From an uncultured Ruminococcus sp. (lineage in GTDB: Bacteria > Bacillota > Clostridia > Oscillospirales > Acutalibacteraceae): DNA of 64,000 nucleotides. The stretch's first letter is position 1; every line of letters starts with the position of its first letter. Below, piece after piece: positions 50,580-57,183 of this stretch. A program made the position numbers and the translations under genes. Location of the stretch: contig UQCF01000002.1 of assembly GCA_900539465.1 (NCBI GenBank), forward strand, positions 124,001 through 188,000. The letters run 5' to 3'. The notes below the pieces were generated by a model. The model did no database searches. It was given only the letters and a program-made list of their open reading frames with translations, and was not told the origin of the DNA.

Positions 50580-50870
50580 TTTAAATTCCTCCCAGAATTT
50601 GCTTGACTTCTGTGCTTTTTCAGACCGGTGCACTCTCTCAAAAAGAGTAGAAAGCAAGCTTTTGTTTGAATGTGAAAAATATTGTTTCACATAGATACTA
50701 TAATATCACATTTTACAAAAAAATACAGTCATAAAACGAAAAAAATGTCATTAATGCACGTTTTTGTTAAATATGTATAAAAAGCAGGGGCTTATTTGCT
50801 TAAAAAGAAAAAATATTTAGCAGATTAACCGAAAAAAATGAGGCTTATTTTCGGCAGAAAAATTTTAATA
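50580..50870. other. AT-rich gap between XRE gene and pncB
   Basis: No gene is supported. The frame upstream of ATG 50579 stays open to 50690 without a start signal. The remainder is A/T-rich and probably holds the XRE promoter and upstream sequence of the pncB promoter; no clear dyad was found. Confidence 0.5.
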
Positions 50871-50899
50871 TTGAAAAAAGCTATACTAAGTGCTATAAT
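50871..50899 (+). promoter_or_regulatory. Sigma-A promoter of pncB
   Basis: TTGAAA (50871-50876), 17-bp spacer, perfect TATAAT (50894-50899), about 28 bases before the ATG. Confidence 0.85.
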
Positions 50900-50927
50900 C
50901 ACACTCTGAAGGAGGTTGTATAAAAAA

Positions 50928-52379
50928 ATGACACAACAATTAAAAGAACGCAACCTTACAATGCTCACGGATTTTTATGAGATAACAATGGCTAACGGCT
51001 ATTTTAAAAACGGTGTGGGCGATAAGATAACACAGTTTGATATGTTTTTCAGAGAAGTTCCCGATAACGGCGGCTTTGCGATTATGGCAGGAGTTGAACA
51101 GCTTGCGGATTATCTCTCGAATTTGAGCTTTAATGATGAGGACATCAAATACCTCGCAGGCAAGGGCTTTGACAAAGAGTTTCTCGATTATTTGAGAAAC
51201 TTCAAATTCAGCTGCGATGTTTGGTGCGTGCCTGAGGGTACGCCGATATTTCCGTATGAGCCGATAGTAACCGTAAGAGGCCCTGCAATTCAGGCACAGT
51301 TTATAGAGACTATGGTGCTCATATCCATAAATCATCAAAGCCTTGTTGCAACAAAAGCAAACAGAATTGTACGCTCCGCACAGGGCAGACCTGTTATGGA
51401 GTTCGGCTCACGCCGCTCGCAGGGATATGACGGGGCAATATACGGTGCAAGAGCGGCATATATCGGCGGCTGCACAGGCACTGCCTGCACCATATCCGAC
51501 AGAGAGTTCGGCGTAAAGGCTCTCGGAACAATGGCTCACAGCTGGGTTCAGCTTTTTGACAGCGAGCTTGAAGCTTTTTGCGCATATGCGAGAGAGTACC
51601 CCGATAACTGTACGCTTCTTGTAGATACTTATAATGTATTAAAATCGGGCATACCCAATGCAATAGAGGCGTTTAAGCGCGAGGTTTTGCCGCGCGGATT
51701 CAGACCAAAGGGTATAAGAATAGACAGCGGCGATATAACTTACCTCACACGCAAAGCAAGAAAAATGCTTGATGAAGCAGGTTTTGAAGACTGTGCGATA
51801 GTGGCTTCAAACTCCCTTGACGAATATATAATCAGAGATATGCTTCTTCAGGGCGCACAGATAGATTCTTTCGGAGTAGGCGAAAGGCTTATTACAGCGT
51901 CTTCCGCTCCCGTCTTCGGCGGAGTTTATAAACTCTGTGCTGTTGAAAACAACGACGGAACAATGATACCCAAAATTAAAATAAGCGAAAATGTTGCCAA
52001 GGTCACTATTCCCGGTACCAAAAAACTCTGGAGGCTTTATGACAACGAAACAGGCAAAGCTATTGCCGACCTTATAACTCTTGATGATGAAGTTGTGGAC
52101 GAAACAAAGCCGTATGAGCTGTTTGACCGCGATTTTACATGGAAGAGAAAGATTGTAGAAAATTACACCGCAAGACCGCTCCTTCAAAGACTTTTTGACA
52201 AGGGTAAATGTGTGTATGATTACCCGAAGCTTGACGATGTGAGAGATTATTGCCGCGAGCAGGTTGATACCTTGTGGGATGAGGTTTTGAGATTTGAAAA
52301 ACCGCATAATTACTATGTTGACCTCTCTCAAAAGCTTTGGGATCTTAAAGATTCACTCCTGAAAGAATATAAAAAATAA
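50928..52379 (+). CDS. pncB: Nicotinate phosphoribosyltransferase
   Basis: Makes nicotinate mononucleotide from nicotinate and PRPP in NAD salvage (EC 6.3.4.21). The 483-aa protein begins NLTMLTDFYEITMANGYF; FDMFFREVPDNGGFAIMAG, VMEFGSRRSQGYDGAIYGA, GTMAHSWVQLFDSELEAF, IRIDSGDITYLTRKAR and DSFGVGERLITA are typical. ATG 50928 is preferred; TTG 50916 overlaps the AAGGAGG site. The spacing of 12 is long. A single-gene unit with its own promoter and terminator. Confidence 0.95.
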   Translation: MTQQLKERNLTMLTDFYEITMANGYFKNGVGDKITQFDMFFREVPDNGGFAIMAGVEQLADYLSNLSFNDEDIKYLAGKGFDKEFLDYLRNFKFSCDVWCVPEGTPIFPYEPIVTVRGPAIQAQFIETMVLISINHQSLVATKANRIVRSAQGRPVMEFGSRRSQGYDGAIYGARAAYIGGCTGTACTISDREFGVKALGTMAHSWVQLFDSELEAFCAYAREYPDNCTLLVDTYNVLKSGIPNAIEAFKREVLPRGFRPKGIRIDSGDITYLTRKARKMLDEAGFEDCAIVASNSLDEYIIRDMLLQGAQIDSFGVGERLITASSAPVFGGVYKLCAVENNDGTMIPKIKISENVAKVTIPGTKKLWRLYDNETGKAIADLITLDDEVVDETKPYELFDRDFTWKRKIVENYTARPLLQRLFDKGKCVYDYPKLDDVRDYCREQVDTLWDEVLRFEKPHNYYVDLSQKLWDLKDSLLKEYKK

Positions 52380-52423
52380 AAATACGGGATGCCGCGTTCG
52401 GCGCAGACCAAAAATTAAAAGAA

Positions 52424-52485
52424 AAAGCTATAATTCACAAACGGCAGTTAAACGCCGGATGGGGATTATAGCTTTGCTTTTGTTT
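52424..52485 (+). terminator. Terminator of pncB
   Basis: AAAGCTATAAT (52424-52434) pairs perfectly with ATTATAGCTTT (52465-52475), enclosing a smaller CGGC/GCCG stem; TGCTTTTGTTT follows. Confidence 0.75.
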
Positions 52486-52539
52486 AATTTATATTTCCTT
52501 TACCATCTCGCGGCGCAAAAGCGCCTTTAGGCGGTCTGT

Positions 52540-52779
52540 TTACGCGGTACGTCTGTAAACGCGCTTGTCGCTGTATGAGGGAACCGCTCTGAGCTTTCTT
52601 TGCTCGGCTGCTCTTTTCTTGAGCATTTTGCGCCTGATATGTTTTTTTATTCTTTTTGCAACAGCAAGAGCAAGTCTGTCTTCAAACTCAATAATTGCTC
52701 TTTCGTTAAGCAAACCGATGATAAAAAGAATGATTGCGGATACTTCAAATATAGTAGATAATATCATAGTCTGTGACAT
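52540..52779 (-). CDS. Small membrane protein, 79 aa, unknown function
   Basis: No family recognised. ATG at 52779 has AAAGGAGA seven bases upstream. One N-terminal hydrophobic helix (ILSTIFEVSAIILFIIGLL) is followed by a strongly basic region (RLALAVAKRIKKHIRRKMLK and beyond) with more than twenty Lys/Arg in about 50 residues, ending RVYRRTA. The basic tail should face the cytosol and could contact membrane lipids, RNA or DNA. The last codons overlap a GTTTAC/GTAAAC dyad. Confidence 0.55.
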   Translation of the reverse strand: MSQTMILSTIFEVSAIILFIIGLLNERAIIEFEDRLALAVAKRIKKHIRRKMLKKRAAEQRKLRAVPSYSDKRVYRRTA

Positions 52780-52957
52780 TTTGTTCTCTCCTTTTCTTTG
52801 CCCGAACAGTCTGAACATTTGTTCCTTACACACACTATTATAGCAGACTTTTTTTATTTGTCAATACAAATGTTCGGTAAATTTTAAAAATTTTTTATTT
52901 TTTTACGATACTAAATATAGCATATGCAGGTGCTTTTATATACTATATAAGCAAAAG

Positions 52958-53009
52958 TAAAGGCATATAGCTTTACATTTGCGATTAGATGTAAAGCTAT
53001 ATGCCTTTA
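52958..53009 (-). terminator. Perfect 21-bp inverted repeat behind ldhA
   Basis: 52958-52978 (TAAAGGCATATAGCTTTACAT) pairs base for base with 52989-53009 across a 10-nt loop; the minus strand continues CTTTTGCTT. It starts 14 bases after the ldhA stop, so it can terminate it. The stem is longer than a terminator needs and may also be a protein-binding site. Confidence 0.7.
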
Positions 53010-53023
53010 CTGAACAAAAACTT

Positions 53024-54019
53024 TTAAGTCTTAATTTTTTTAACGAACACTTGGTTTTTTAAAACCCTGCCGTTAGCATAATCGTCAATATTTTGAAGCG
53101 TTGTAGATGCTATGCTCTGAAGAGCCTCTTTGGTGAAAAATCCCTGATGAGATGTGACTATAACATTCGGCATTGAAATGAGCCGAAGCAAAAGGTCGTC
53201 TTTAATTATTGTATCTGAATAATCCTCGTGAAAAATGTCTGTTTCTTCTTCATAAACATCAAGGCAGGCACCGCCGATTTTTTCGCTCATTATGCCGTCA
53301 AGCAATGCGGAAGAATCTATGAGCGAGCCGCGTGAGGTGTTTATTATATAAACGCCGTTTTTCATTTTGTCTATGCTCTGCTTGTTTATGATGTGATAAG
53401 TGTCGCTCGTGAGAGGGCAGTGGAGCGATATTATATCGCTCAGAGCAAAAAGCTCGTCAAGCGAAACATATTTTGCTTTTTCGCAGCTTTGGTAAATGTC
53501 GTTTGCATAAACATTCATGCCGAAGCCTTGACAGATGTCTATAAAAGTTCTGCCTATATTGCCCGTGCCGATTACGCCTATATTTTTGCCGTGCAAATCA
53601 AAGCCCGTGAGACCGTTGAGACTGAAGTTATGGTCTCTCGTTCTGATAAATGCTTTGTGAATTTTACGGTTTAGGGTCAAAAGCATTGCCATTGCGTGCT
53701 CGGCAACGGCATAAGGCGAATAGACAGGCACTCTCACCACCTTGATTTTGCCGTGAGAAGCTTCGAGGTCAACGTTATTATACCCGGCACAGCGCATTGC
53801 GATAAGCTCCGTGCCCTGCTCGCAAAGCCTATTTATTGTTTCTTTTGAAATGTCATCGTTCACAAAAGCAATAACAGCCTTACTTCCCGCGGCGAGAACC
53901 GCGGTTTTGGGGCTGAGTTTTGTTTCGTAATAGTGTATGTCAAATCCGAAAAGCTCGTTTGCTTTGTCAAAAAACTGCCTGTCATAAGGCTTTGTATCAT
54001 AAAAACTTACTTTGTACAT
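53024..54019 (-). CDS. ldhA: D-lactate dehydrogenase (D-2-hydroxyacid dehydrogenase family)
   Basis: Reduces pyruvate to D-lactate with NADH in fermentation. The 331-aa protein has the substrate loop RCAGYNNVDLEA, VYSPYAVAEHAMAMLL, the Rossmann motif IGVIGTGNIGRTFIDIC, and catalytic Arg (INTSRGSLID), Glu (LDVYEEETDIF) and His (VTSHQGFFTKEAL). The YEEE-x-DIF and HQGFFT forms are specific to fermentative D-LDH. ATG 54019 has TTAGGAG upstream. A gene for an XRE regulator lies 79 bp upstream on the same strand and may control it. Confidence 0.93.
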   Translation of the reverse strand: MYKVSFYDTKPYDRQFFDKANELFGFDIHYYETKLSPKTAVLAAGSKAVIAFVNDDISKETINRLCEQGTELIAMRCAGYNNVDLEASHGKIKVVRVPVYSPYAVAEHAMAMLLTLNRKIHKAFIRTRDHNFSLNGLTGFDLHGKNIGVIGTGNIGRTFIDICQGFGMNVYANDIYQSCEKAKYVSLDELFALSDIISLHCPLTSDTYHIINKQSIDKMKNGVYIINTSRGSLIDSSALLDGIMSEKIGGACLDVYEEETDIFHEDYSDTIIKDDLLLRLISMPNVIVTSHQGFFTKEALQSIASTTLQNIDDYANGRVLKNQVFVKKIKT

Positions 54020-54098
54020 TTTGAAACACTCCTAACATTATCAGTATTTCAAAATGTGTGCACTATATTCCGTGCAGAACAATTTGCCGTTTTGGGAT

Positions 54099-54491
54099 TT
54101 ATTCCGTGTCGTTTTCAGCGGTTATTTCGTTTATTTTTTCTATTAAATCGCTTTTTTCTTTTTCATTCATCATTCTGAATTTTAAAACAATAAGCTGCTC
54201 CTGCTTTGAGAGCTTTGCGTATTGCAGGCCTCTTTTCGGCACCGCGTCGGGTTCGCTGTGCAAGGTTATCGTCTGTTTTGAAGAACTGATTCCGCAGAGC
54301 TCGTCAACGCTCACACGATAAAGCTTTGCGAGCTGTTTTAAAATATCTATCGGCGGCAGTGCCTTGCCGCTTTCGTATTTTGCGACGGAAGATCTGTCTT
54401 TTGAGATAATGTCCGCAACCTCGTCTTGGGTAAGACTGTAGTCTTTTCTTAATCTTTTAAGGTTATCTGTCAATTTATTTTTGGAGTTCAT
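54099..54491 (-). CDS. XRE-family transcriptional regulator, 130 aa
   Basis: An N-terminal helix-turn-helix (LKRLRKDYSLTQDEVADIIS, RSSVAKYESGKALPPIDIL, LAKLYRVSVDELCG, residues about 8-66) is joined to a C-terminal helical tail (LSKQEQLIVLKFRMMNEKEK) that probably dimerises or senses a signal. GGGAGG precedes ATG 54491. A TCGAATAATA dyad stands in its promoter region, suggesting autoregulation. It lies upstream of ldhA on the same strand and divergent from queT. Confidence 0.85.
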   Translation of the reverse strand: MNSKNKLTDNLKRLRKDYSLTQDEVADIISKDRSSVAKYESGKALPPIDILKQLAKLYRVSVDELCGISSSKQTITLHSEPDAVPKRGLQYAKLSKQEQLIVLKFRMMNEKEKSDLIEKINEITAENDTE

Positions 54492-54507
54492 TCATTATAC
54501 CTCCCTG

Positions 54508-54531
54508 TCGAATAATAACATATATTATCGA
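54508..54531. promoter_or_regulatory. Operator candidate upstream of the 130-aa XRE gene
   Basis: TCGAATAATA (54508-54517), 5-bp gap, TATTATCGA (54523-54531) form a near-perfect dyad just before the Shine-Dalgarno site; a further GTCGAAA half site follows near 54557. Confidence 0.5.
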
Positions 54532-54595
54532 AAAAATCAAATTTTTATTTTATTTTGTCGAAATATATCAAAGCTTGCAACTTTTTTCTTCGAGG

Positions 54596-54624
54596 TTGCC
54601 ATTTTGAGCCGTGTGTGATAATAT
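54596..54624 (+). promoter_or_regulatory. Sigma-A promoter of the queT unit
   Basis: TTGCCA (54596-54601), 17-bp spacer, TAATAT (54619-54624). Transcription should start near 54631, at the first riboswitch stem. Confidence 0.75.
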
Positions 54625-54628
54625 ATTC

Positions 54629-54718
54629 GGGTATTGTAAATTCTATTACCATGCAATACGGTCAGTTCGTAACCATCCTGATCTAAGCCATAGTGCTTAA
54701 AATCAAAACTAAGGAGAA
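54629..54718 (+). ncRNA. Probable preQ1 riboswitch (class III most likely)
   Basis: The leader of about 95 nt in front of a QueT-type transporter folds into GTATTG/CAATAC (54631-54636 with 54654-54659) and TAAGC-catagt-GCTTA (54684-54699), and ends AAAACTAAGGAG with the Shine-Dalgarno site. TCCT (54676-54679 region) could pair with AGGA of that site. PreQ1-III riboswitches are known ahead of queT in Ruminococcaceae. The class is inferred from gene context and size; I could not confirm the consensus. Confidence 0.6.
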
Positions 54719-54724
54719 ATTGTT

Positions 54725-55246
54725 ATGAAAGTAAAAAAAACAACAACCGTTTACCTCGTCCAGGCAGCAATGATTGCGGCAATTTATGCCGCGCTGACTC
54801 TTTTTTTAGAGCCTATTTCATTCTCCGGCAATCAATTCAGAGTGTCTGAAGCATTGACGCTTTTGCCCGTGCTCACGCCTGCCGCGATTCCCGGTCTCAC
54901 AATCGGGTGCCTGATCGCAAACATCTCAAGCCCATATTTTGTGGTTGATATGATTTGCGGCAGCCTTGCAACTCTCGGCGCGGCTGTATGCACAAGAAAG
55001 GCGAGAAACATCAGATTTAAAAATTTGCCGGTGCTGTCGGCCGTTTTCCCTGTTATATTTAACGGAGTTATCGTCGGCGCAGAAATATCGGCGCTTGCTA
55101 CGGGCGGATTTACATGGCAATTATTTTTGATGTCCGGCGCGTCTGTTGCTCTCAGTGAAACGGTGGTTTGCTTTTTGCTCGGATTACCGCTTTGTGCAGG
55201 ACTTGAAAAACTGCACGTTTTTGAAAACGGAAGGGTGCTTAAATGA
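54725..55246 (+). CDS. queT: QueT-type queuosine-precursor transporter (ECF S component)
   Basis: A 173-aa membrane protein with about five or six TM helices. LVQAAMIAAIYAALTLFLEP, QFRVSEALTLLPVLTPAAIPGLTIGC and DMICGSLATLGAA are the QueT family signatures. It would import preQ1 or queuine together with an ECF energy module encoded elsewhere. The preceding leader looks like a preQ1 riboswitch, which matches the function. SD AAGGAG precedes ATG 54725. The stop overlaps the next start (ATGA). Confidence 0.9.
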   Translation: MKVKKTTTVYLVQAAMIAAIYAALTLFLEPISFSGNQFRVSEALTLLPVLTPAAIPGLTIGCLIANISSPYFVVDMICGSLATLGAAVCTRKARNIRFKNLPVLSAVFPVIFNGVIVGAEISALATGGFTWQLFLMSGASVALSETVVCFLLGLPLCAGLEKLHVFENGRVLK

Positions 55247-56337
55247 AAATAGGCTTTTTAATTCAAAACTTAAGCTGGGGCGGAGCGGAACGTGCCGCGA
55301 GCTCAATTGCATCTGCTTTGGCACAGCGCGGAGCAGAGGTTCAGATAATCACTTTCGGTGATGAAGACCGATTTTATTCGCCGAGCGACGATGTTAAAGT
55401 TGTAAACATGGATTTTTCAAAAATCCCCAGAGAACTCTCTTTTAAACGTATTGTCTGCTGCGCCAAGCGATTTAAACAAATAAGAAAATATATTAAAAAA
55501 GAAAAGTTCGACGTTCTTGTTTGCATGAGCAACACAATGACGGTTTACGGTGTGTTTGCCTCAATGTTTACAAAAACAAAATCCGTTGGTACCGAGCGCA
55601 ACAATCCTTATAAATACGCAAGCGGTAAAATAAGCACAGCTTTAAGAAAAGTCAGCGCTTTTTTTGCGAACGGATTTGTTTTTCAGACAAAGGCGGCGGC
55701 GGAGTTCTTTCCGAACCGTGCGCAAAAAAGGGGAGAGGTCATACCGAATGCCGTGTTCAACAAGCTTGTTTATGAATTGCCGCAGACCCAAGAGCGCCAA
55801 AACATAATTTACGGCATGGGCAGGCTCACCGAGGCAAAGCGTTTTGACCTTTTAATAGACGCTTTTGCCGAAGTCTCAAAAAAGCACAAGGATACAAAGC
55901 TCATTATTTTCGGCGAGGGCGACGACAGAGAAAAGCTCCAATCGCAGATAGATTCGCTTTCTCTCACCGACAAAGCGCTGCTCCCCGGTGCCTCTCTTGA
56001 CGCTATAAAGTTCGTTTCAAAGGGCAGAGCGTTTGTTCTCTCTTCGGATTATGAGGGTATGCCAAATGCGCTTATGGAGGCTATGGCATCGGGCGTTCCG
56101 TGTGTTTCCACAAGGTGTAAAATGGGACCCGAGGAGCTTATTGCCGACGGTGAAAACGGTCTTTTGGTTGAGACAAATTCTTCAAAACAAATTGCCGAGG
56201 CTCTTTTAAAAATACTTGATGATGACGCCCTTGCAAAAAGACTTTCTGCGGGCGGCAAAGAGCTTCTTCATACTCACAGCATTGACGCCGTTGCAGATAA
56301 ATGGCTCGAATATCTTTCTGAAGTGGCGCAAGGTTAA
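55243..56337 (+). CDS. Glycosyltransferase family 4
   Basis: A 364-aa GT-B enzyme: FLIQNLSWGGAERAASSIAS at the N-terminus, SVGTERNNPYKY, IYGMGRLTEAKRFDLLIDAF and the C-terminal SSDYEGMPNALMEAMASGVP with the retaining E-x7-E motif. This arrangement is like GalNAc- or glucosyl-transferases of capsule synthesis, but the sugar is unknown. It overlaps queT by ATGA, an unexpected partner, so it may come under preQ1 control simply by position. No other polysaccharide gene adjoins. Confidence 0.88.
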   Translation: MKIGFLIQNLSWGGAERAASSIASALAQRGAEVQIITFGDEDRFYSPSDDVKVVNMDFSKIPRELSFKRIVCCAKRFKQIRKYIKKEKFDVLVCMSNTMTVYGVFASMFTKTKSVGTERNNPYKYASGKISTALRKVSAFFANGFVFQTKAAAEFFPNRAQKRGEVIPNAVFNKLVYELPQTQERQNIIYGMGRLTEAKRFDLLIDAFAEVSKKHKDTKLIIFGEGDDREKLQSQIDSLSLTDKALLPGASLDAIKFVSKGRAFVLSSDYEGMPNALMEAMASGVPCVSTRCKMGPEELIADGENGLLVETNSSKQIAEALLKILDDDALAKRLSAGGKELLHTHSIDAVADKWLEYLSEVAQG

Positions 56338-56340
56338 ATA

Positions 56341-56366
56341 CTTTACATATGCTCAAAAATGTAAAG
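56341..56366. repeat. CTTTACAT-N10-ATGTAAAG dyad
   Basis: A perfect 8-bp inverted repeat (56341-56348 with 56359-56366) between the glycosyltransferase and the next gene. The same arms and the same 10-nt gap form the core of the inverted repeat at 52958-53009. Confidence 0.55.
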
Positions 56367-56389
56367 CAAATTTCTTTACAGGTGAAAAG

Positions 56390-56833
56390 ATGAAAATTCT
56401 CATAGATGCGGACGGATGCCCGGTGGTGGATTTATCCGTTGCCGCCGCAAAAAAGCACGGGGCGGAGTGCGTGATAATTTGCGACACTTCGCACGTTTTT
56501 GATAAGGACGGCGCAAGAACCGTTGTGGTTGAAAAAGGAGCGGACAGCGCAGATTTTAAAATAGTCAATATGCTCTCAAAAGGCGACCTGGTGGTTACGC
56601 AGGATTACGGCCTTGCCGCAATGTGCCTTGCAAGGGGAGCAGCGGTTATAAGCCAAAACGGGCTTGTTTACAATGACAAAAATATCGACGAGCTGTTGTT
56701 CTCACGCTATGTTTCAAAAAAAGTCCGTCTTTCGGGCGGCAGGCTCAAAGGCCCTCACAAAAGGACGGCGGAGCAGGACGAAAAGTTTAAAGAGACTGTT
56801 GAAAAACTGCTCTGCGCCAGTGACGAAAACTGA
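56390..56833 (+). CDS. YaiI/YqxD family (DUF188) protein, PIN-like
   Basis: A 147-aa cytosolic protein. ILIDADGCPVVDLSVAAAKK at the N-terminus, GADSADFKIVNMLSKGDLVVTQDYGLA and KGPHKRT are the family motifs; the conserved Asp residues in DADGCP, SADF and TQDYG suggest a PIN-domain-like metal site and possible nuclease activity, which is not proven for the family. ATG 56390 follows AGGTGAAAAG; an open frame to 56216 lies inside the preceding gene and is not used. The RHH gene follows after 15 bases. Confidence 0.88.
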   Translation: MKILIDADGCPVVDLSVAAAKKHGAECVIICDTSHVFDKDGARTVVVEKGADSADFKIVNMLSKGDLVVTQDYGLAAMCLARGAAVISQNGLVYNDKNIDELLFSRYVSKKVRLSGGRLKGPHKRTAEQDEKFKETVEKLLCASDEN

Positions 56834-56848
56834 TTTAAAGGTGATAAT

Positions 56849-57040
56849 ATGAGAAATAAATCAAACAAGCACCTCGGGATAGAGATTGACCCGGAGCTTC
56901 ATTACAAGCTCCACTACATTGCAAAATATGAGGGTCGCTCGGCAAACGGGCAGATACTTTATCTTATAAGAAAGTGTATAAGAGAGTTCGAAAAAACCGA
57001 CGGAGAAATCGTCATTCCCGATGAAATAAAGAAAAACTGA
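56849..57040 (+). CDS. Arc/MetJ-like ribbon-helix-helix protein, 63 aa
   Basis: A small protein with the Arc-type pattern: a beta strand (HLGIEIDPELHYKLHYIA) followed by helix (KYEGRSANGQILYLIRKCIREF). It should bind DNA as a dimer. The start has AAAGGTG upstream. No antitoxin-toxin partner is seen; the upstream neighbour is the PIN-like DUF188 protein, and the RHH-plus-PIN order recalls VapBC modules but the order and family are wrong for a clear call. Terminator follows. Confidence 0.75.
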   Translation: MRNKSNKHLGIEIDPELHYKLHYIAKYEGRSANGQILYLIRKCIREFEKTDGEIVIPDEIKKN

Positions 57041-57049
57041 ATTTTGCCG

Positions 57050-57094
57050 AGTGCGTCTTTTATTTGCCCTGTGCGATAAAAGACGCGCTTTTTG
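57050..57094 (+). terminator. Intrinsic terminator after the RHH gene
   Basis: A 14-bp stem (57050-57063 with 57076-57089, one G-U pair) followed by TTTTT, ten bases after the stop. Confidence 0.9.
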
Positions 57095-57183
57095 CATTTA
57101 TATGTTATATATATTTCATTAAAAGTCATTGATTATTTGCGCGGTTGATGTTAAAATACTTATCTTGGAAAGAGGTGCGCACA

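Noticed and set aside
56390..57040. VapBC-type toxin-antitoxin pair (PIN-like DUF188 plus RHH protein)
   Set aside because: DUF188 is a widespread housekeeping-type family, the order is reversed relative to usual antitoxin-toxin pairs, and the two are separated by 15 bases with independent start signals. Evidence is too weak for a call.
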